Notes: generated by a model from the letters alone, not told the origin. A stretch of DNA of 64,000 nucleotides from Euleptes europaea (GCF_029931775.1 NC_079325.1:37364673-37428672); one strand, 5' to 3'; positions 34,301 to 38,432 are shown, counted from the stretch's first letter. Program-made: numbers and translations.

Positions 34301-34765
34301 GGGAAGGAAGGTCCTACAGCACCAAAGAACGCCATTATACAGGGAGGCTGACATTAGGGAAAGAGGAGCAGAGTGGCGGTAAGGGAGTTGAAGGTCAGGA
34401 TGCCAGGTGGCTGAAAGAAGAAGGATAGACGGTGGATCGGAACAGCCAGGATTGAAACAAAAGGTACATGGAGAAAATGCAAAGATGGCTGCCAGGAAAG
34501 GATTGGCAGTGAAAGAGTGGGATTGGGACTGATGGGCAGGAAATGGTGTGGAAGGGCAAGTGCAAAGATAGGGAGGGAGCTTGAAGGAGAAGGAATGGGA
34601 GGTCAAGCAAGCAATGGCAGGAATTGTAGGTTGTGCGTTGATTTAAACTACAGGTAACCACATTGTTGGTTGCTAAGTGCAATTGGCTCCAATTTTCAAT
34701 CGGGACTCTTTTTCTGCCTGTCTTCGCAGGCTCAGCTCTCCTTCAATACCGACACACTTTGCTGA
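599..34765 (+). CDS. ABCA2: ABCA2, ATP-binding cassette sub-family A member 2 (3' two-thirds, 32 coding exons, 5' partial)
   Basis: Full-size ABC transporter of the A subfamily. In mammals it sits in endolysosomal membranes, is rich in oligodendrocytes and neurons, and affects sterol and sphingolipid handling. Coding exons: 599-749, 2258-2462, 3274-3438, 5143-5323, 6925-7137, 8998-9194, 9449-9631, 10527-10711, 12046-12166, 12842-13132, 14656-14871, 15768-15870, 17364-17692, 18576-18789, 19040-19145, 21032-21143, 21566-21626, 22631-22805, 22991-23106, 23261-23408, 24771-24894, 25862-25994, 26399-26516, 26725-26903, 28071-28212, 29826-29960, 30898-31001, 31188-31280, 32350-32452, 33668-33805, 34002-34208, 34730-34765. 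All junctions are GT/AG. The exons total 4984 nt, which after one leading partial-codon base gives 1660 codons plus TGA in one frame. Both nucleotide-binding domains keep Walker A, Q-loop, signature, Walker B and H-loop. Identity to mammalian ABCA2, recalled from memory, is very high. It appears intact. The start codon lies left of the window. Confidence 0.97.
1041..1338 (-). repeat. Sauria SINE (tRNA head, BovB-like tail)
   Basis: On the minus strand it runs from GGCGCAGAGTGGTAAGC-like head (here GGTGCAGAGTGG) through GGTTTCAGGTAGCCGGCTC to GGGGACCTTTACTTTACTT. It lies in the ABCA2 intron after exon 1 of the window. Confidence 0.88.
1339..2257. other. ABCA2 intron remainder, no recognised element
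   Basis: AT-rich intronic sequence without coding features or a repeat I can name. Confidence 0.5.
2258..2462 (+). CDS. ABCA2: ABCA2 exon 2 of 32: last TMD1 helix
   Basis: Acceptor TTCTTAG and donor GTAGGT at 2463. It reads [19 protein letters not shown]... through the helix [20 protein letters not shown]. The human protein has a more conservative LLAVTMLM where this one has a methionine-rich LLSMMMLI. Confidence 0.95.
2463..3273. other. ABCA2 intron, no recognised element
   Basis: Unique-looking intronic sequence. I saw no repeat end, target duplication or conserved block. Confidence 0.5.
3274..3438 (+). CDS. ABCA2: ABCA2 exon 3 of 32: TMD1-NBD1 linker
   Basis: Acceptor TTCCTCAG and donor GTAAGA at 3439. 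It encodes [20 protein letters not shown]... and the tryptophan-rich EAWEWTWPW, ending in [14 protein letters not shown]. This is the usual ABCA linker into the first nucleotide-binding domain. Confidence 0.95.
3770..3962 (+). repeat. Old interspersed repeat (CCAGCATCTGG...CAGAGGTACACTGCCTCTGA family)
   Basis: It shares CAGAGGTAYACTGCCTCTGA and GGAGGTTCYAYTTAGC with sequence near 16110-16190, 36410-36450 and 46740-46830. Probably a CR1-derived or SINE-like amniote family. The class is not certain. Confidence 0.5.
3970..4240 (+). repeat. BovB/RTE LINE 3' end
   Basis: It encodes a C-terminal reverse-transcriptase ORF tail ([41 protein letters not shown]) and the end GGGTCGCCATGAGTCAGAAG. This matches the BovB pattern YFGHLMRR...RRRGR...RSRTRL. 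A 5'-truncated LINE, not a host gene. Confidence 0.85.
4445..4575 (+). repeat. Penelope-like fragment with hammerhead-like motif
   Basis: It contains CTGAAGAAGTGAGC...CATGAAAGCTCAT followed by GTTAGTCTTTAAGGTGCTAC, a tail I recall as widespread in reptile genomes. The class assignment is inferred. Confidence 0.45.
5143..5323 (+). CDS. ABCA2: ABCA2 exon 4 of 32: NBD1 start with Walker A
   Basis: Acceptor GTGTCCAG and donor GTGAGT at 5324. It carries [12 protein letters not shown] and the Walker A loop GHNGAGKTT that binds ATP phosphates. It ends inside the Met codon of TTTM. Confidence 0.96.
5629..5838 (+). repeat. tRNA-Ala-headed SINE
   Basis: Head GACTCAGTGGTAGAGCATC, anticodon-arm-like CTTGGCATG, B-box GGTTCAATCC, then body GAGACCCTTGAGAGCCGC and 3' end ATTCAGTATAAAGCAAC. 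It lies in the intron after the Walker A exon of ABCA2. Confidence 0.88.
6126..6335 (-). repeat. 5S-rRNA-headed SINE
   Basis: The right part (CCTGCTTAGCTTCTAAGATC, CAGACGAGATCAGG) is the reverse complement of the 5S rRNA internal promoter region. The left part (TGCCATCAAGTCACAGCTGA) is the BovB-like 3' tail. Confidence 0.82.
6450..6660 (-). repeat. Possible LINE 3' end, AT-rich
   Basis: TTTTATTCAAGGAAGTCTAC begins an AT-rich run that resembles the reverse complement of a LINE 3' end, as at 29130-29340. Weak evidence. Confidence 0.3.
6925..7137 (+). CDS. ABCA2: ABCA2 exon 5 of 32: NBD1 Q-loop
   Basis: Acceptor CCCTTCAG and donor GTAAGC at 7138. It reads [18 protein letters not shown]..., the Q-loop [18 protein letters not shown], and ends RKEMDK. 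Confidence 0.96.
7291..7362 (+). repeat. (TG)n/(TA)n microsatellite
   Basis: An uninterrupted TG run is followed by TATATA, a second TG run and more TATATA. It accounts for the Thr-His repeat that appears in translation. Confidence 0.97.
7689..7773. repeat. Perfect 25-bp inverted repeat with 35-bp loop
   Basis: The arm at 7689-7713 is the exact reverse complement of 7749-7773 (core GTGTGCAGGTATCAACCT). The loop is T-rich. It lies in the ABCA2 intron after exon 5 of the window. Confidence 0.95.
8325..8900 (-). repeat. LINE 3' region with C-terminal zinc-knuckle coding remnant
   Basis: On the minus strand near 8680-8595 one frame reads [20 protein letters not shown], the CPC...HVLLxCPF knuckle that ends ORF2 of several non-LTR LINE clades. 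The element is decayed. Confidence 0.65.
8998..9194 (+). CDS. ABCA2: ABCA2 exon 6 of 32: NBD1 signature and Walker B
   Basis: Acceptor CCACTAG. The donor GTGCAC at 9195 is weaker than usual. It contains the ABC signature [10 protein letters not shown], Walker B VILDEP and the D-loop region TAGVDP. The residue following the exon joins as [10 protein letters not shown] in exon 7, matching the family. Confidence 0.96.
9449..9631 (+). CDS. ABCA2: ABCA2 exon 7 of 32: NBD1 H-loop
   Basis: Acceptor TTGCATAG and donor GTCAGT at 9632. The switch histidine lies in [16 protein letters not shown], followed by [18 protein letters not shown] and the start of a variable loop, [11 protein letters not shown]. 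Confidence 0.96.
9813..9960 (+). repeat. tRNA-headed SINE (GTGTAGTGGTTAAGAG family), internally deleted
   Basis: The head GTTGTGGTTAAGAGTAGTGG is joined directly to CACAGGGTGTCTGTTGTGG and the tail ATAAAAACCAACTCTTCTTC. About half of the usual 280-bp body is missing. Confidence 0.82.
10527..10711 (+). CDS. ABCA2: ABCA2 exon 8 of 32: regulatory region after NBD1
   Basis: Acceptor TTGTTTAG and donor GTACCA at 10712. The first third ([17 protein letters not shown]) differs from mammals. The rest, [14 protein letters not shown] and [14 protein letters not shown], is conserved. Confidence 0.93.
10712..12045. other. AT-rich ABCA2 intron, no recognised element
   Basis: It contains many homopolymer runs. 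The part near 11350-11420 resembles an old LINE tail (CCTTGAGTCTGAGATAAGG). Nothing else is identifiable. Confidence 0.45.
12046..12166 (+). CDS. ABCA2: ABCA2 exon 9 of 32: conserved TTLEEVF segment
   Basis: Acceptor GGTTCATAG and donor GTAAGG at 12167. It reads [18 protein letters not shown] followed by [19 protein letters not shown], the conserved element that ends NBD1 in ABCA proteins. Confidence 0.95.
12236..12412 (-). repeat. Old tRNA-Ala-headed SINE
   Basis: CTTTAACTGGAGATGCAGATG, GATTGAACCCAGGACTTC and TACTGAGCC read as the reverse complement of the tRNA-Ala SINE. It is diverged, so older than the other copies. Confidence 0.7.
12842..13132 (+). CDS. ABCA2: ABCA2 exon 10 of 32: cytoplasmic linker
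   Basis: Acceptor CCCTTGCAG. The donor GTTTGT at 13133 is weak. The low-complexity, serine-rich linker diverges from human until [20 protein letters not shown], which is almost identical. The reading frame and the downstream join (DQEADLEEP) support the weak donor. Confidence 0.9.
13228..13512 (+). repeat. Sauria SINE
   Basis: GGCGCAGAGTGGTAAGCTGC, B-box GAGTTCGATCC, GGTTTCAGGTAGCCGGCTCA and the tail CTACCTTTACC. It lies in the ABCA2 intron after exon 10 of the window. Confidence 0.9.
13576..13764. mobile_element. hAT-type non-autonomous element, 189 bp, perfect 8-bp target duplication
   Basis: The ends CAGTGGTTCCC and GGGAACCGCTA are near-inverted repeats. The flanks are CTTTAGAC at 13568-13575 and 13765-13772, exactly the 8-bp duplication expected of hAT transposons. 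Confidence 0.88.
14656..14871 (+). CDS. ABCA2: ABCA2 exon 11 of 32: first helix of TMD2
   Basis: Acceptor CGCTGCAG and donor GTATGT at 14872. It encodes [18 protein letters not shown] and then the hydrophobic helix [19 protein letters not shown]. Confidence 0.95.
14872..15767. other. ABCA2 intron, no recognised element
   Basis: Intronic sequence without a repeat I can name. Confidence 0.5.
15768..15870 (+). CDS. ABCA2: ABCA2 exon 12 of 32: extracellular domain 2 start
   Basis: Acceptor TTCCACAG and donor GTGAGA at 15871. It reads [20 protein letters not shown] with an N-glycosylation sequon (NYT) and ends NEERHEYR. Confidence 0.95.
16000..16200 (+). repeat. Old interspersed repeat of the CAGAGGTAGACTC family
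   Basis: TAGTCCAGCATCCTGTTTCC and GTTCAGAGGTAGACTCTC match the diverged family also near 3770 and 46640. A poly-C run lies inside. Confidence 0.55.
16373..16655 (+). repeat. tRNA-headed SINE (GTGTAGTGGTTAAGAG family)
   Basis: GCCAGCGTGGTGTAGTGG, GAGAACCGGGTTTGATTCCC, CCAGCTGGATGACCTTGGGC and GTAAGCCGGTTTGAGTCTCC. Near full length. Confidence 0.9.
17364..17692 (+). CDS. ABCA2: ABCA2 exon 13 of 32: extracellular domain 2
   Basis: Acceptor CTTTTCAG and donor GTGAGG at 17693. It reads [20 protein letters not shown]..., has several NST/NES-type sequons and the proline stretch [12 protein letters not shown]. The stretch after [11 protein letters not shown] varies between species. Confidence 0.94.
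17778..18445. mobile_element. hAT-type element, 668 bp, with 8-bp target duplication
   Basis: The ends CAGGGGTGGGGAAC and GTTCCCCACCCCTG are inverted repeats. The flanks CTGTAATG (17770-17777) and CTATAATG (18446-18453) differ by one base. No transposase frame is visible, so it is non-autonomous. Confidence 0.9.
18576..18789 (+). CDS. ABCA2: ABCA2 exon 14 of 32: cysteine-rich part of ECD2
   Basis: Acceptor TCTGCACAG. The donor at 18790 opens a short GTGTGTGTGTG run, so slippage polymorphism next to the splice site is possible. It encodes [20 protein letters not shown] and [20 protein letters not shown]. Confidence 0.94.
18840..18945 (+). repeat. CR1-like interspersed repeat with TTCTTATG tail
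   Basis: GGTTGGCCACTGTGTGAACA, GCTGGACTTGATGG and TTCTTATGTTCTTATG; same family as 440-545 and 59641-59780. Confidence 0.7.
19040..19145 (+). CDS. ABCA2: ABCA2 exon 15 of 32: ECD2
   Basis: Acceptor TTTCCCCAG and donor GTACGA at 19146. It reads [18 protein letters not shown]... and ends KIAVRRTAQ, close to human. Confidence 0.95.
19230..20009. mobile_element. TA-flanked TIR element (GTATAAGCCGA family), 780 bp
   Basis: Ends CCGTATATACTC and GTATATATACGG with TA at both flanks (19228-19229, 20010-20011), which suggests the Tc1/mariner mode. Subterminal CTCGGCTTATACGC units repeat near the right end. The middle is a GC-rich minisatellite. No transposase. Confidence 0.7.
19330..19870 (+). repeat. 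GC-rich minisatellite, about six units of 76-82 bp
   Basis: GGCCTCCTG-type blocks recur near 19395, 19513, 19589, 19671, 19747 and 19823, each with GCCGCCGGGC and CCCGGCCAGG between them. Long ORFs on both strands here come from base composition. Confidence 0.85.
20159..20509 (-). mobile_element. Tigger-like Tc1/mariner non-autonomous element
   Basis: Starts CAGGTTTAGTGTCCCTTAAC after TA and ends GGATAAGGGATACTCAACCT. The interior AAGATATCTCATTATGTAAA matches, in opposite orientation, the copy at 56384-56854. Confidence 0.75.
21032..21143 (+). CDS. ABCA2: ABCA2 exon 16 of 32: ECD2
   Basis: Acceptor TGTCCCCCAG and donor GTGAAT at 21144. It reads [20 protein letters not shown]... and ends SRGNPAAYG. 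Confidence 0.95.
21144..21565. other. ABCA2 intron, no recognised element
   Basis: Short intron without a visible repeat. Confidence 0.5.
21566..21626 (+). CDS. ABCA2: ABCA2 exon 17 of 32: 61-nt exon ending ECD2
   Basis: Acceptor GTGCTCCAG and donor GTAGGT at 21627. This short exon encodes [20 protein letters not shown], with the sequon NKT. Confidence 0.94.
21988..22207 (-). repeat. tRNA-Ala-headed SINE
   Basis: Reverse complement of the family: GAAGCTGCCTTATACTGAAT at the left and GGGATTGAACCTGGGACC and TACCACTGAGCCTCAGCCCC at the right. Confidence 0.9.
22631..22805 (+). CDS. ABCA2: ABCA2 exon 18 of 32: TMD2 helix
   Basis: Acceptor CAATCGCAG and donor GTACGA at 22806. The hydrophobic helix [20 protein letters not shown] is followed by the ABCA motif [19 protein letters not shown] and [10 protein letters not shown]. 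Confidence 0.96.
22991..23106 (+). CDS. ABCA2: ABCA2 exon 19 of 32: TMD2 helices
   Basis: Acceptor CCTTTGCAG and donor GTATGT at 23107. It reads [20 protein letters not shown], then [19 protein letters not shown]. Confidence 0.95.
23261..23408 (+). CDS. ABCA2: ABCA2 exon 20 of 32: TMD2 helices
   Basis: Acceptor TCCTGCAG and donor GTGGGT at 23409. It reads [20 protein letters not shown]..., then helix [20 protein letters not shown] and LLQLFEHDK. Confidence 0.95.
23586..23798 (-). repeat. 5S-rRNA-headed SINE
   Basis: CTGTCAAGTCGCAGCCGACT tail, then CTCCCATCTAAGTACTAACC and ACCCTGCTTAGCTTCTGAGA from the 5S head. Confidence 0.88.
23850..24135 (+). repeat. CR1 LINE fragment interrupted by a hammerhead-bearing insert
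   Basis: GGGAAAAGTGCAGAAAACAG and CTAAGGAGTTTGGGTTTTCT are CR1 3' region signatures. They are split by a 112-bp insert at 23968-24079. Confidence 0.75.
23968..24079 (+). mobile_element. 112-bp Penelope-like fragment with hammerhead-ribozyme-like core
   Basis: Flanked by an exact 12-bp duplication AAATGCTAAGGA (23956-23967, 24080-24091). The core is CTGAAGA (23991-23997), a GCC/GGC helix, GAAA (24018-24021) and CGTC, with TCCT/AGGA able to pair outside. It ends ACCTACAAGAACC. The Penelope assignment comes from recalled reptile PLE sequences. Confidence 0.7.
24190..24330 (-). repeat. Possible LINE tail fragment
   Basis: TTTATTTACTTAAGCCCACCTT resembles the reverse complement of the LINE-derived tails seen at 45390 and 51720. 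Confidence 0.35.
24771..24894 (+). CDS. ABCA2: ABCA2 exon 21 of 32: TMD2 loop
   Basis: Acceptor TTCCCAATAG and donor GTAAGT at 24895. It reads [20 protein letters not shown], then [20 protein letters not shown]. Confidence 0.96.
25411..25640 (+). repeat. tRNA-headed SINE (GTGTAGTGGTTAAGAG family), partly deleted
   Basis: AGAGAACCGGGTTTGATTCC, CTCACAAGGTGCCTGTTGTG and GTAAGCCGCTTTGAGACTCC. The middle section is shortened. Confidence 0.85.
25862..25994 (+). CDS. ABCA2: ABCA2 exon 22 of 32: last TMD2 helix
   Basis: Acceptor CTCCCCAG and donor GTGAGT at 25995. It reads [20 protein letters not shown], then the helix [20 protein letters not shown]. Confidence 0.96.
26106..26358 (+). repeat. tRNA-headed SINE, 3' truncated next to an ABCA2 exon
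   Basis: GGCAGCATGGTGTAGTGG to GGGAAGGAAAGGTGATTGTA. Only about 40 bp separate its end from the acceptor of the exon at 26399. Confidence 0.88.
26399..26516 (+). CDS. ABCA2: ABCA2 exon 23 of 32: TMD2-NBD2 linker
   Basis: Acceptor GCACCAG and donor GTAAAG at 26517. It reads [20 protein letters not shown], then [19 protein letters not shown]. The acidic linker is nearly invariant in the family. Confidence 0.96.
26725..26903 (+). CDS. ABCA2: ABCA2 exon 24 of 32: NBD2 Walker A
   Basis: Acceptor TGTGCCAG and donor GTACAT at 26904. It has Walker [10 protein letters not shown] within [20 protein letters not shown], then [14 protein letters not shown]. Human has GKTST at the equivalent place, a conservative change. 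Confidence 0.96.
27090..27330 (-). repeat. Possible LINE 3' end
   Basis: GATTTATTTAAAAAAATTC followed by an AT-rich, AC-poor stretch. It resembles a reversed LINE 3' end but carries no diagnostic motif. Confidence 0.3.
27368..27666 (+). repeat. Sauria SINE
   Basis: GGCGCAGAGTGGTAAGCTGC, GAGTTCGATCCCAGCGG, GTACCCAGCTTGCTGGGGGT and GGGGACCTTTACC. Confidence 0.92.
28071..28212 (+). CDS. ABCA2: ABCA2 exon 25 of 32: NBD2 Q-loop
   Basis: Acceptor TTTCTGCAG and donor GTAAGC at 28213. It reads [20 protein letters not shown]..., with the Q-loop glutamine in YCPQ, and ends WKDEER. Confidence 0.96.
28411..28690 (+). repeat. Sauria SINE
   Basis: CATGGCGCAGAGTGGTAAGC, GGTTTCAGGTAGCCGGCTC and CTACCTTTACC. 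It lies about 1 kb from the copy at 27368, in the next ABCA2 intron. Confidence 0.92.
29125..29345 (-). repeat. LINE 3' end, AT-rich
   Basis: CATCAAGTCTTTATTGCATT followed by AGCCAAAAAAAGCC. A tail of this type also begins the LINE copy at 33020. Confidence 0.45.
29356..29659 (-). repeat. tRNA-headed SINE (GTGTAGTGGTTAAGAG family)
   Basis: GAAGAGTTGGTTTTTATATG, GCCGACTTTCTCTACCACTT and AGCCAGCTGGGTGACC in reverse. Near full length. Confidence 0.92.
29826..29960 (+). CDS. ABCA2: ABCA2 exon 26 of 32: NBD2 signature
   Basis: Acceptor TTTTCTCAG and donor GTGAGG at 29961. It contains the second ABC signature [10 protein letters not shown] and the first half of Walker B (AFIFL), split by the intron exactly before DEP. 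Confidence 0.96.
29961..30897. other. ABCA2 intron, no recognised element
   Basis: The intron splits the NBD2 Walker B. No repeat is identified. Confidence 0.5.
30898..31001 (+). CDS. ABCA2: ABCA2 exon 27 of 32: NBD2 Walker B and D-loop
   Basis: Acceptor CCTGGCAG. The donor GTTGGG at 31002 is not strong. It begins [20 protein letters not shown], completing Walker B, and ends VVLTSHS, where the switch histidine lies. Confidence 0.95.
31188..31280 (+). CDS. ABCA2: ABCA2 exon 28 of 32: NBD2 after the H-loop
   Basis: Acceptor TCCCTCAG and donor GTATTT at 31281. It reads [20 protein letters not shown], then [10 protein letters not shown]. Confidence 0.96.
31411..31659 (-). repeat. tRNA-headed SINE, internally deleted
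   Basis: GAAGAGTTGGTTTTTATATG at the left, CAAGGTCACCCAGCTGGCTT in the middle and AACCACTACATCAATCTGGC at the right. The usual CCCCACAACAGACACCC block is missing. Confidence 0.88.
32350..32452 (+). CDS. ABCA2: ABCA2 exon 29 of 32: C-terminal domain
   Basis: Acceptor CTGGCCAG and donor GTGAGG at 32453. It reads [20 protein letters not shown], then [14 protein letters not shown]. Confidence 0.96.
32665..32905 (-). repeat. Penelope-like fragment with decayed hammerhead-like core
   Basis: On the minus strand CTGAAAATGCC...GGCGAAACGTC lies at 32791-32752, followed by ACCTACAAGAACCAATG and GAAAGCCTTCGACAA, a longer 3' part than in the copy at 23968. The core base G8 is A here. Confidence 0.65.
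33010..33645 (-). repeat. LINE 3' region, reverse orientation
   Basis: The minus-strand frame [20 protein letters not shown], then [17 protein letters not shown], resembles the terminal region of a non-LTR reverse-transcriptase ORF. An AT-rich 3' tail lies at 33010-33250. Confidence 0.6.
33668..33805 (+). CDS. ABCA2: ABCA2 exon 30 of 32: C-terminal domain
   Basis: Acceptor TCTCCCAG and donor GTAAGT at 33806. It reads [39 protein letters not shown], then SQTTLDN. Confidence 0.96.
34002..34208 (+). CDS. ABCA2: ABCA2 exon 31 of 32: C-terminus
   Basis: Acceptor CCTCCCAG and donor GTGAGC at 34209. It contains [17 protein letters not shown], the VFVNF motif typical of ABCA C-termini, and the acidic tail [20 protein letters not shown]. 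Confidence 0.96.
34209..34729. other. Last ABCA2 intron, no recognised element
   Basis: Purine-rich intron between the last two coding exons. Confidence 0.55.
34730..34765 (+). CDS. ABCA2: ABCA2 exon 32 of 32: terminal coding segment
   Basis: Acceptor TTCGCAG at 34723-34729. It encodes only [11 protein letters not shown] and TGA at 34763-34765. The last eleven residues match human ABCA2. Confidence 0.96.
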   Translation, partial: AQLSFNTDTLC

Positions 34766-35810
34766 AAAATGGAGGGGGACACAGCCCCCCTCCCGGCTTT
34801 AAACCACAGACTCCCTCCCACCTGGCACCCACTTTCCCGGCCCCTCGCCTGACCCTCCGTCGAGCAGCAGCTGCTCCCTGTTTAGCGAGGTGGCAGGAGG
34901 CGAGGGAGTATCTTGAAGCCCTGCCAGCGAGGCCTTCGCCAGCATCTGACTTCAGTGTCTGTCCTGGAGGGTGCTGACATATTACCAGCGAGCCCCACGA
35001 AAGAGGAGCTGGCCTGGACCCAGCGGCCGCATTGATGGGGAGCATAGATGGATGTTAGCGGCATGATCTCCAGCAGCAGACCCACAGAGGAGGAACTGTG
35101 TGCCCCCCCAACCCTTCATGCAATTCTTTTGGTTCCTGGAAAGATCACTGGCCTGGCTTAGGGGCAGAAGGTGCTAACACAGGAGCCTTGTAGGCACCAC
35201 AGCGGACAGGCAACACGTTCCCGACTCTGGCAGATTTCTCTTGGCTGCTATGGAATGCTTTTGCAAGAAGAGACGCTGCCTCTGACAGCAGCCCAACCCC
35301 AGCTGGGGGATATTTGAACCCTTTTCTACTGTGTTGACTTTCTGGCTTGGCTGCCTTGGCACTGCTTTCTTGGGGGGCTCTTGCACAGGTTCCCCCAGAG
35401 CTTGGAAAGGGAAGACGCCAAACTGTCTGACTTAACTTTTGCACCCAGGGATTGTGTGGATGTTTTATTTCCTAAAGGGGACAGATGTGAGGGAGACCGT
35501 CCAGCATGCTCCCTAGCGGGGCAAGTGTGGGGGTGCGGGCTCCCTCTTTCTTGCATTGGTGCAACGTAAAGGGCCAAAAGGGATCGGTACAACCGTCTGC
35601 TTTTTGCAGATCTGGAAAATGCCCTGAGCCTACTTGGTCATCTTTGTGCTAAAGCAAGTGTATTTGTGAGTGTGCGTGTGTGTTCTTCCCCTCCCTCTCT
35701 GTCTCTGCTCCCCCCTATCCCAACCAAGAGACCCTGAGCTATTTTTAAACTTAACTAATCATGAAATGCTGCTCTTATTGAAAAATAAAATAAAAATAAT
35801 GCTTCTAGCC
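34766..35810 (+). other. ABCA2: ABCA2 3' untranslated region with poly(A) signals
   Basis: Sequence after the ABCA2 stop shows no repeat family I recognise. It leads to overlapping AATAAA hexamers at 35784-35789 and 35789-35794. Cleavage should fall 10-30 bases later, near 35805-35825. The length of about 1 kb is reasonable for this gene. The exact end is inferred. Confidence 0.7.
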
Positions 35811-35824
35811 CTCATGGCTGTGAA

Positions 35825-38260
35825 AACACCAACAATGTATCTGCTTTAAAGGCTTAGAAAGGAGAAGTATTTGGAGCAAGGCTTAGCTGAGGCTGGGCAT
35901 GGGGGGGGGGGTGTCCTTATCTAAGTTTGGTCTGCATCCTGTTTTGGAAATGGGGGTTTTCAGGAGGCATCAGGGTGAGCCTAGAACTCCCTTTGGAGCA
36001 ACATATTACAGCAATAATCAAGGGCAGGTTGAAGATTGGCAGCTAGGCCTGGGCTCGAAGGAGAGTCCAAGGTTGTGCTGTCAAGGCACTGGGCCAACAG
36101 GTGATGTTTGTGCCAGTGATGAGGTTGATCTGGCAGGATCTGTTTCCAGGTCCTCAGAATTTAAGGCTGGATCTTCCATTTCAGGGATCAGGTCCAAGCA
36201 CCTTTCTTAGCACTATGGGGCTTTTTGTGTGTGTGTAACATCCAGATGCCTGTGCTGTCTTAAGGTGCCTCTCTCCAGGACAGGGCAGTATGCCCCAAGT
36301 TCCCTGTAGCTCAGAATTCTGTTAAAAGTGGCGGGCCAGATGCCACCGGAAAACTCAGTGTGAGGGAAAGATAGGAGATAGCAGGGCTCTGCGGTCAGTC
36401 TCCAACATCTGATATTCAGAGGTATACTGCCTCTGAACACAGAGGCTTAGTTTGATTTATCATAGCTGCTAATATAGAACTCCATGAATTGATGCAGTAT
36501 TTTGCAGGCTAGCAATATCATGATCCATTGCCATGTTTCAAGGGTGCTGAATTCTCTTTGGCAGGGATGGGTGAAGCTAAAGTGGAGACTATGTATCGGA
36601 GGTTTTGCCTTGGATTTGCTACTCTCTAGATACACGTTTTTCCCATCCTAATTCTCAGAACTCAAAAATAACCCCCCATGCAGAGTTTTGAGAATTCAGA
36701 TGGGGAAAATGTATATCTAGAGAGCAGCAAATCCTCCCATGCATAAGTGGCCTTTGAGGTAAAATCAGATCTTTTTGGCCCAGATGTTGCTTTGGGAAAA
36801 AATCTACCTCTCCTCCTGGGGAGAAATTGGGCAGATTCATATTTTAATCTTTTTTTCAGAGCAGAAGTTGAAAAGGCAGAGCCATACATGTGGCACCCTC
36901 AAATGCAAATTGCGGTTGTGCATTTAAAAGTATAGATTTCTTTGCGTGAAATGCAGAAAGGGGTTTTTAGATGGTTTGTCTAACCTGCTATAAACATGGG
37001 ATCAATGGCCGGATCCTTTCTTGGTCATGAAACAGGCACCAATTGAAAACAAGTGTGCCCTTTGCCATCCATGAGCATAGCAGGGAAACAGGCGCCAATT
37101 GAAAGCAAGTGTGCCCTTGGCAATTCGTGGCACACTGGTAGGTGTTTTGTGGTTTTCAGTTCCAGTTCTCTTTGCAGCTATGTTCCAAATGTAAATTGCC
37201 TCTTCTGGGGACTAGGATATGGCCTAAAACCTTCCGAAGGAATACTAAAGTTCCCCGACTATGGAAGCCTGCTACCATACAGTAGAAAATCAGCCTCACG
37301 TGAGTCTTTAATCTAAATACCGGGTACCCAACTGCAGAGGAGTTTTCCTGCTGTATCTCTGTATAGTCTGCTGCTCTGTCCTTACCCCTTTCCAATCAGC
37401 CTTCACTAAGTGGGACTGGTAATTCTGGCACATCTCTTCCTCATATGGGATTGGATTGTTTGGTTGCTGCCTGTGTAGACCTGCAGCAGGATTCCTTGCC
37501 CTTTGAGGAGGCTGCAAAGTGTGCCTCTGTGTGAGTTGCAGCTCTGCCTGTCTACTTCCAATCAGGAACCACACCCATGGAGGAGAGGGGTTACTCTTTT
37601 TTTGGAGGGGGGATGTTTAAGTTTTCTAGATTCTGGAAAGTACATATTTTCAGGCATAAGAATAAAGTATGCCTTTTTTGGGGAGAGGGGGATTGGGTCT
37701 CATCAATCTGAAAAACACTGGGATAGATTGTAAGGGCTTTGCTGAATGTTTGTCTAAGGTACTTTAAGGCTTCTTGTATTTCTCCTTCTCTCCTCCCTGT
37801 TATGTAGTTTGGTTCTATCTCTAGATGGATTCTGACCATCATATTTTGGCACCCTTGCCTGTTTGTCCCTTGCTCATGATGTACAGTTGTGTGCTTCTCT
37901 TCCCTCTGCCCCATCCATTTCAGTGCCCCTCTTGCTTTCCTGCCTCCACCTCTTTGCTACTCCTTGCCAGACAGCTCCCCGTTCTGCAAGATGTTGTGCC
38001 AAATGAGCTGCTTAGCACGGGCAGTAGACTTACAAAATGTGTTTTTTTTCTTTTAAAGAAAATCCTGGTGCAAATTTTTCTTGCAAACGTGGGATTGTTT
38101 TTTAAAAAATGTTGAGTTTCTTTGGAAGAAAGAGGGGGTTACTGGAGAATGAATGGCCTCAGCTATGCCAAGGGGCAAGAGATCAGGGCAGGGGCAATGG
38201 CATGTACATGGTGGCTCCTTGGAGCAGCAGGTTTTTCCAGAGATTTCCTGAATCATCATC
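35825..38260. other. ABCA2-CLIC3 spacer, mostly unassigned
   Basis: Apart from a diverged repeat near 36390-36480 (CAGAGGTATACTGCCTCTGA) and a 56-bp duplication at 37029 I see no gene, no RNA and no complete element. Confidence 0.45.
37029..37122 (+). repeat. Two-copy tandem duplication, 56-bp period
   Basis: GAAACAGGCACCAATTGAAA (37029) recurs as GAAACAGGCGCCAATTGAAA (37085), both followed by CAAGTGTGCCCTT. Confidence 0.8.
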
Positions 38261-38271
38261 TCCCTCTGCAG

Positions 38272-38427
38272 CTCACATGCAACTCAAAATCTTGTGTCTT
38301 GGGACCTTATCAAGAGTGCACTCGCAAAACGAGCAACTGTGGGATCCATTCCTTCACCCCATCCCACGAGGAGCTCGCATACGTGTGTTTTAAAGACATC
38401 CCAGAAACTTGCCCATTGTGGGACTGA
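38272..38427 (+). other. Candidate cysteine-rich terminal exon (unconfirmed)
   Basis: A pyrimidine tract and CTGCAG (38266-38271) precede 51 codons and TGA. The peptide starts LTCNSKSCVLGPYQECTRKT and ends KDIPETCPLWD. It has seven cysteines in 51 residues. No upstream exon was found and no family recognised, so it may be chance. Confidence 0.2.
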
Positions 38428-38432
38428 CTGCC

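Noticed and set aside
33719-34606. 295-codon antisense ORF over the ABCA2 3' exons
   Set aside because: It is the complement of conserved ABCA2 coding sequence and intron; the sense exons explain the lack of stops and no known protein is matched.
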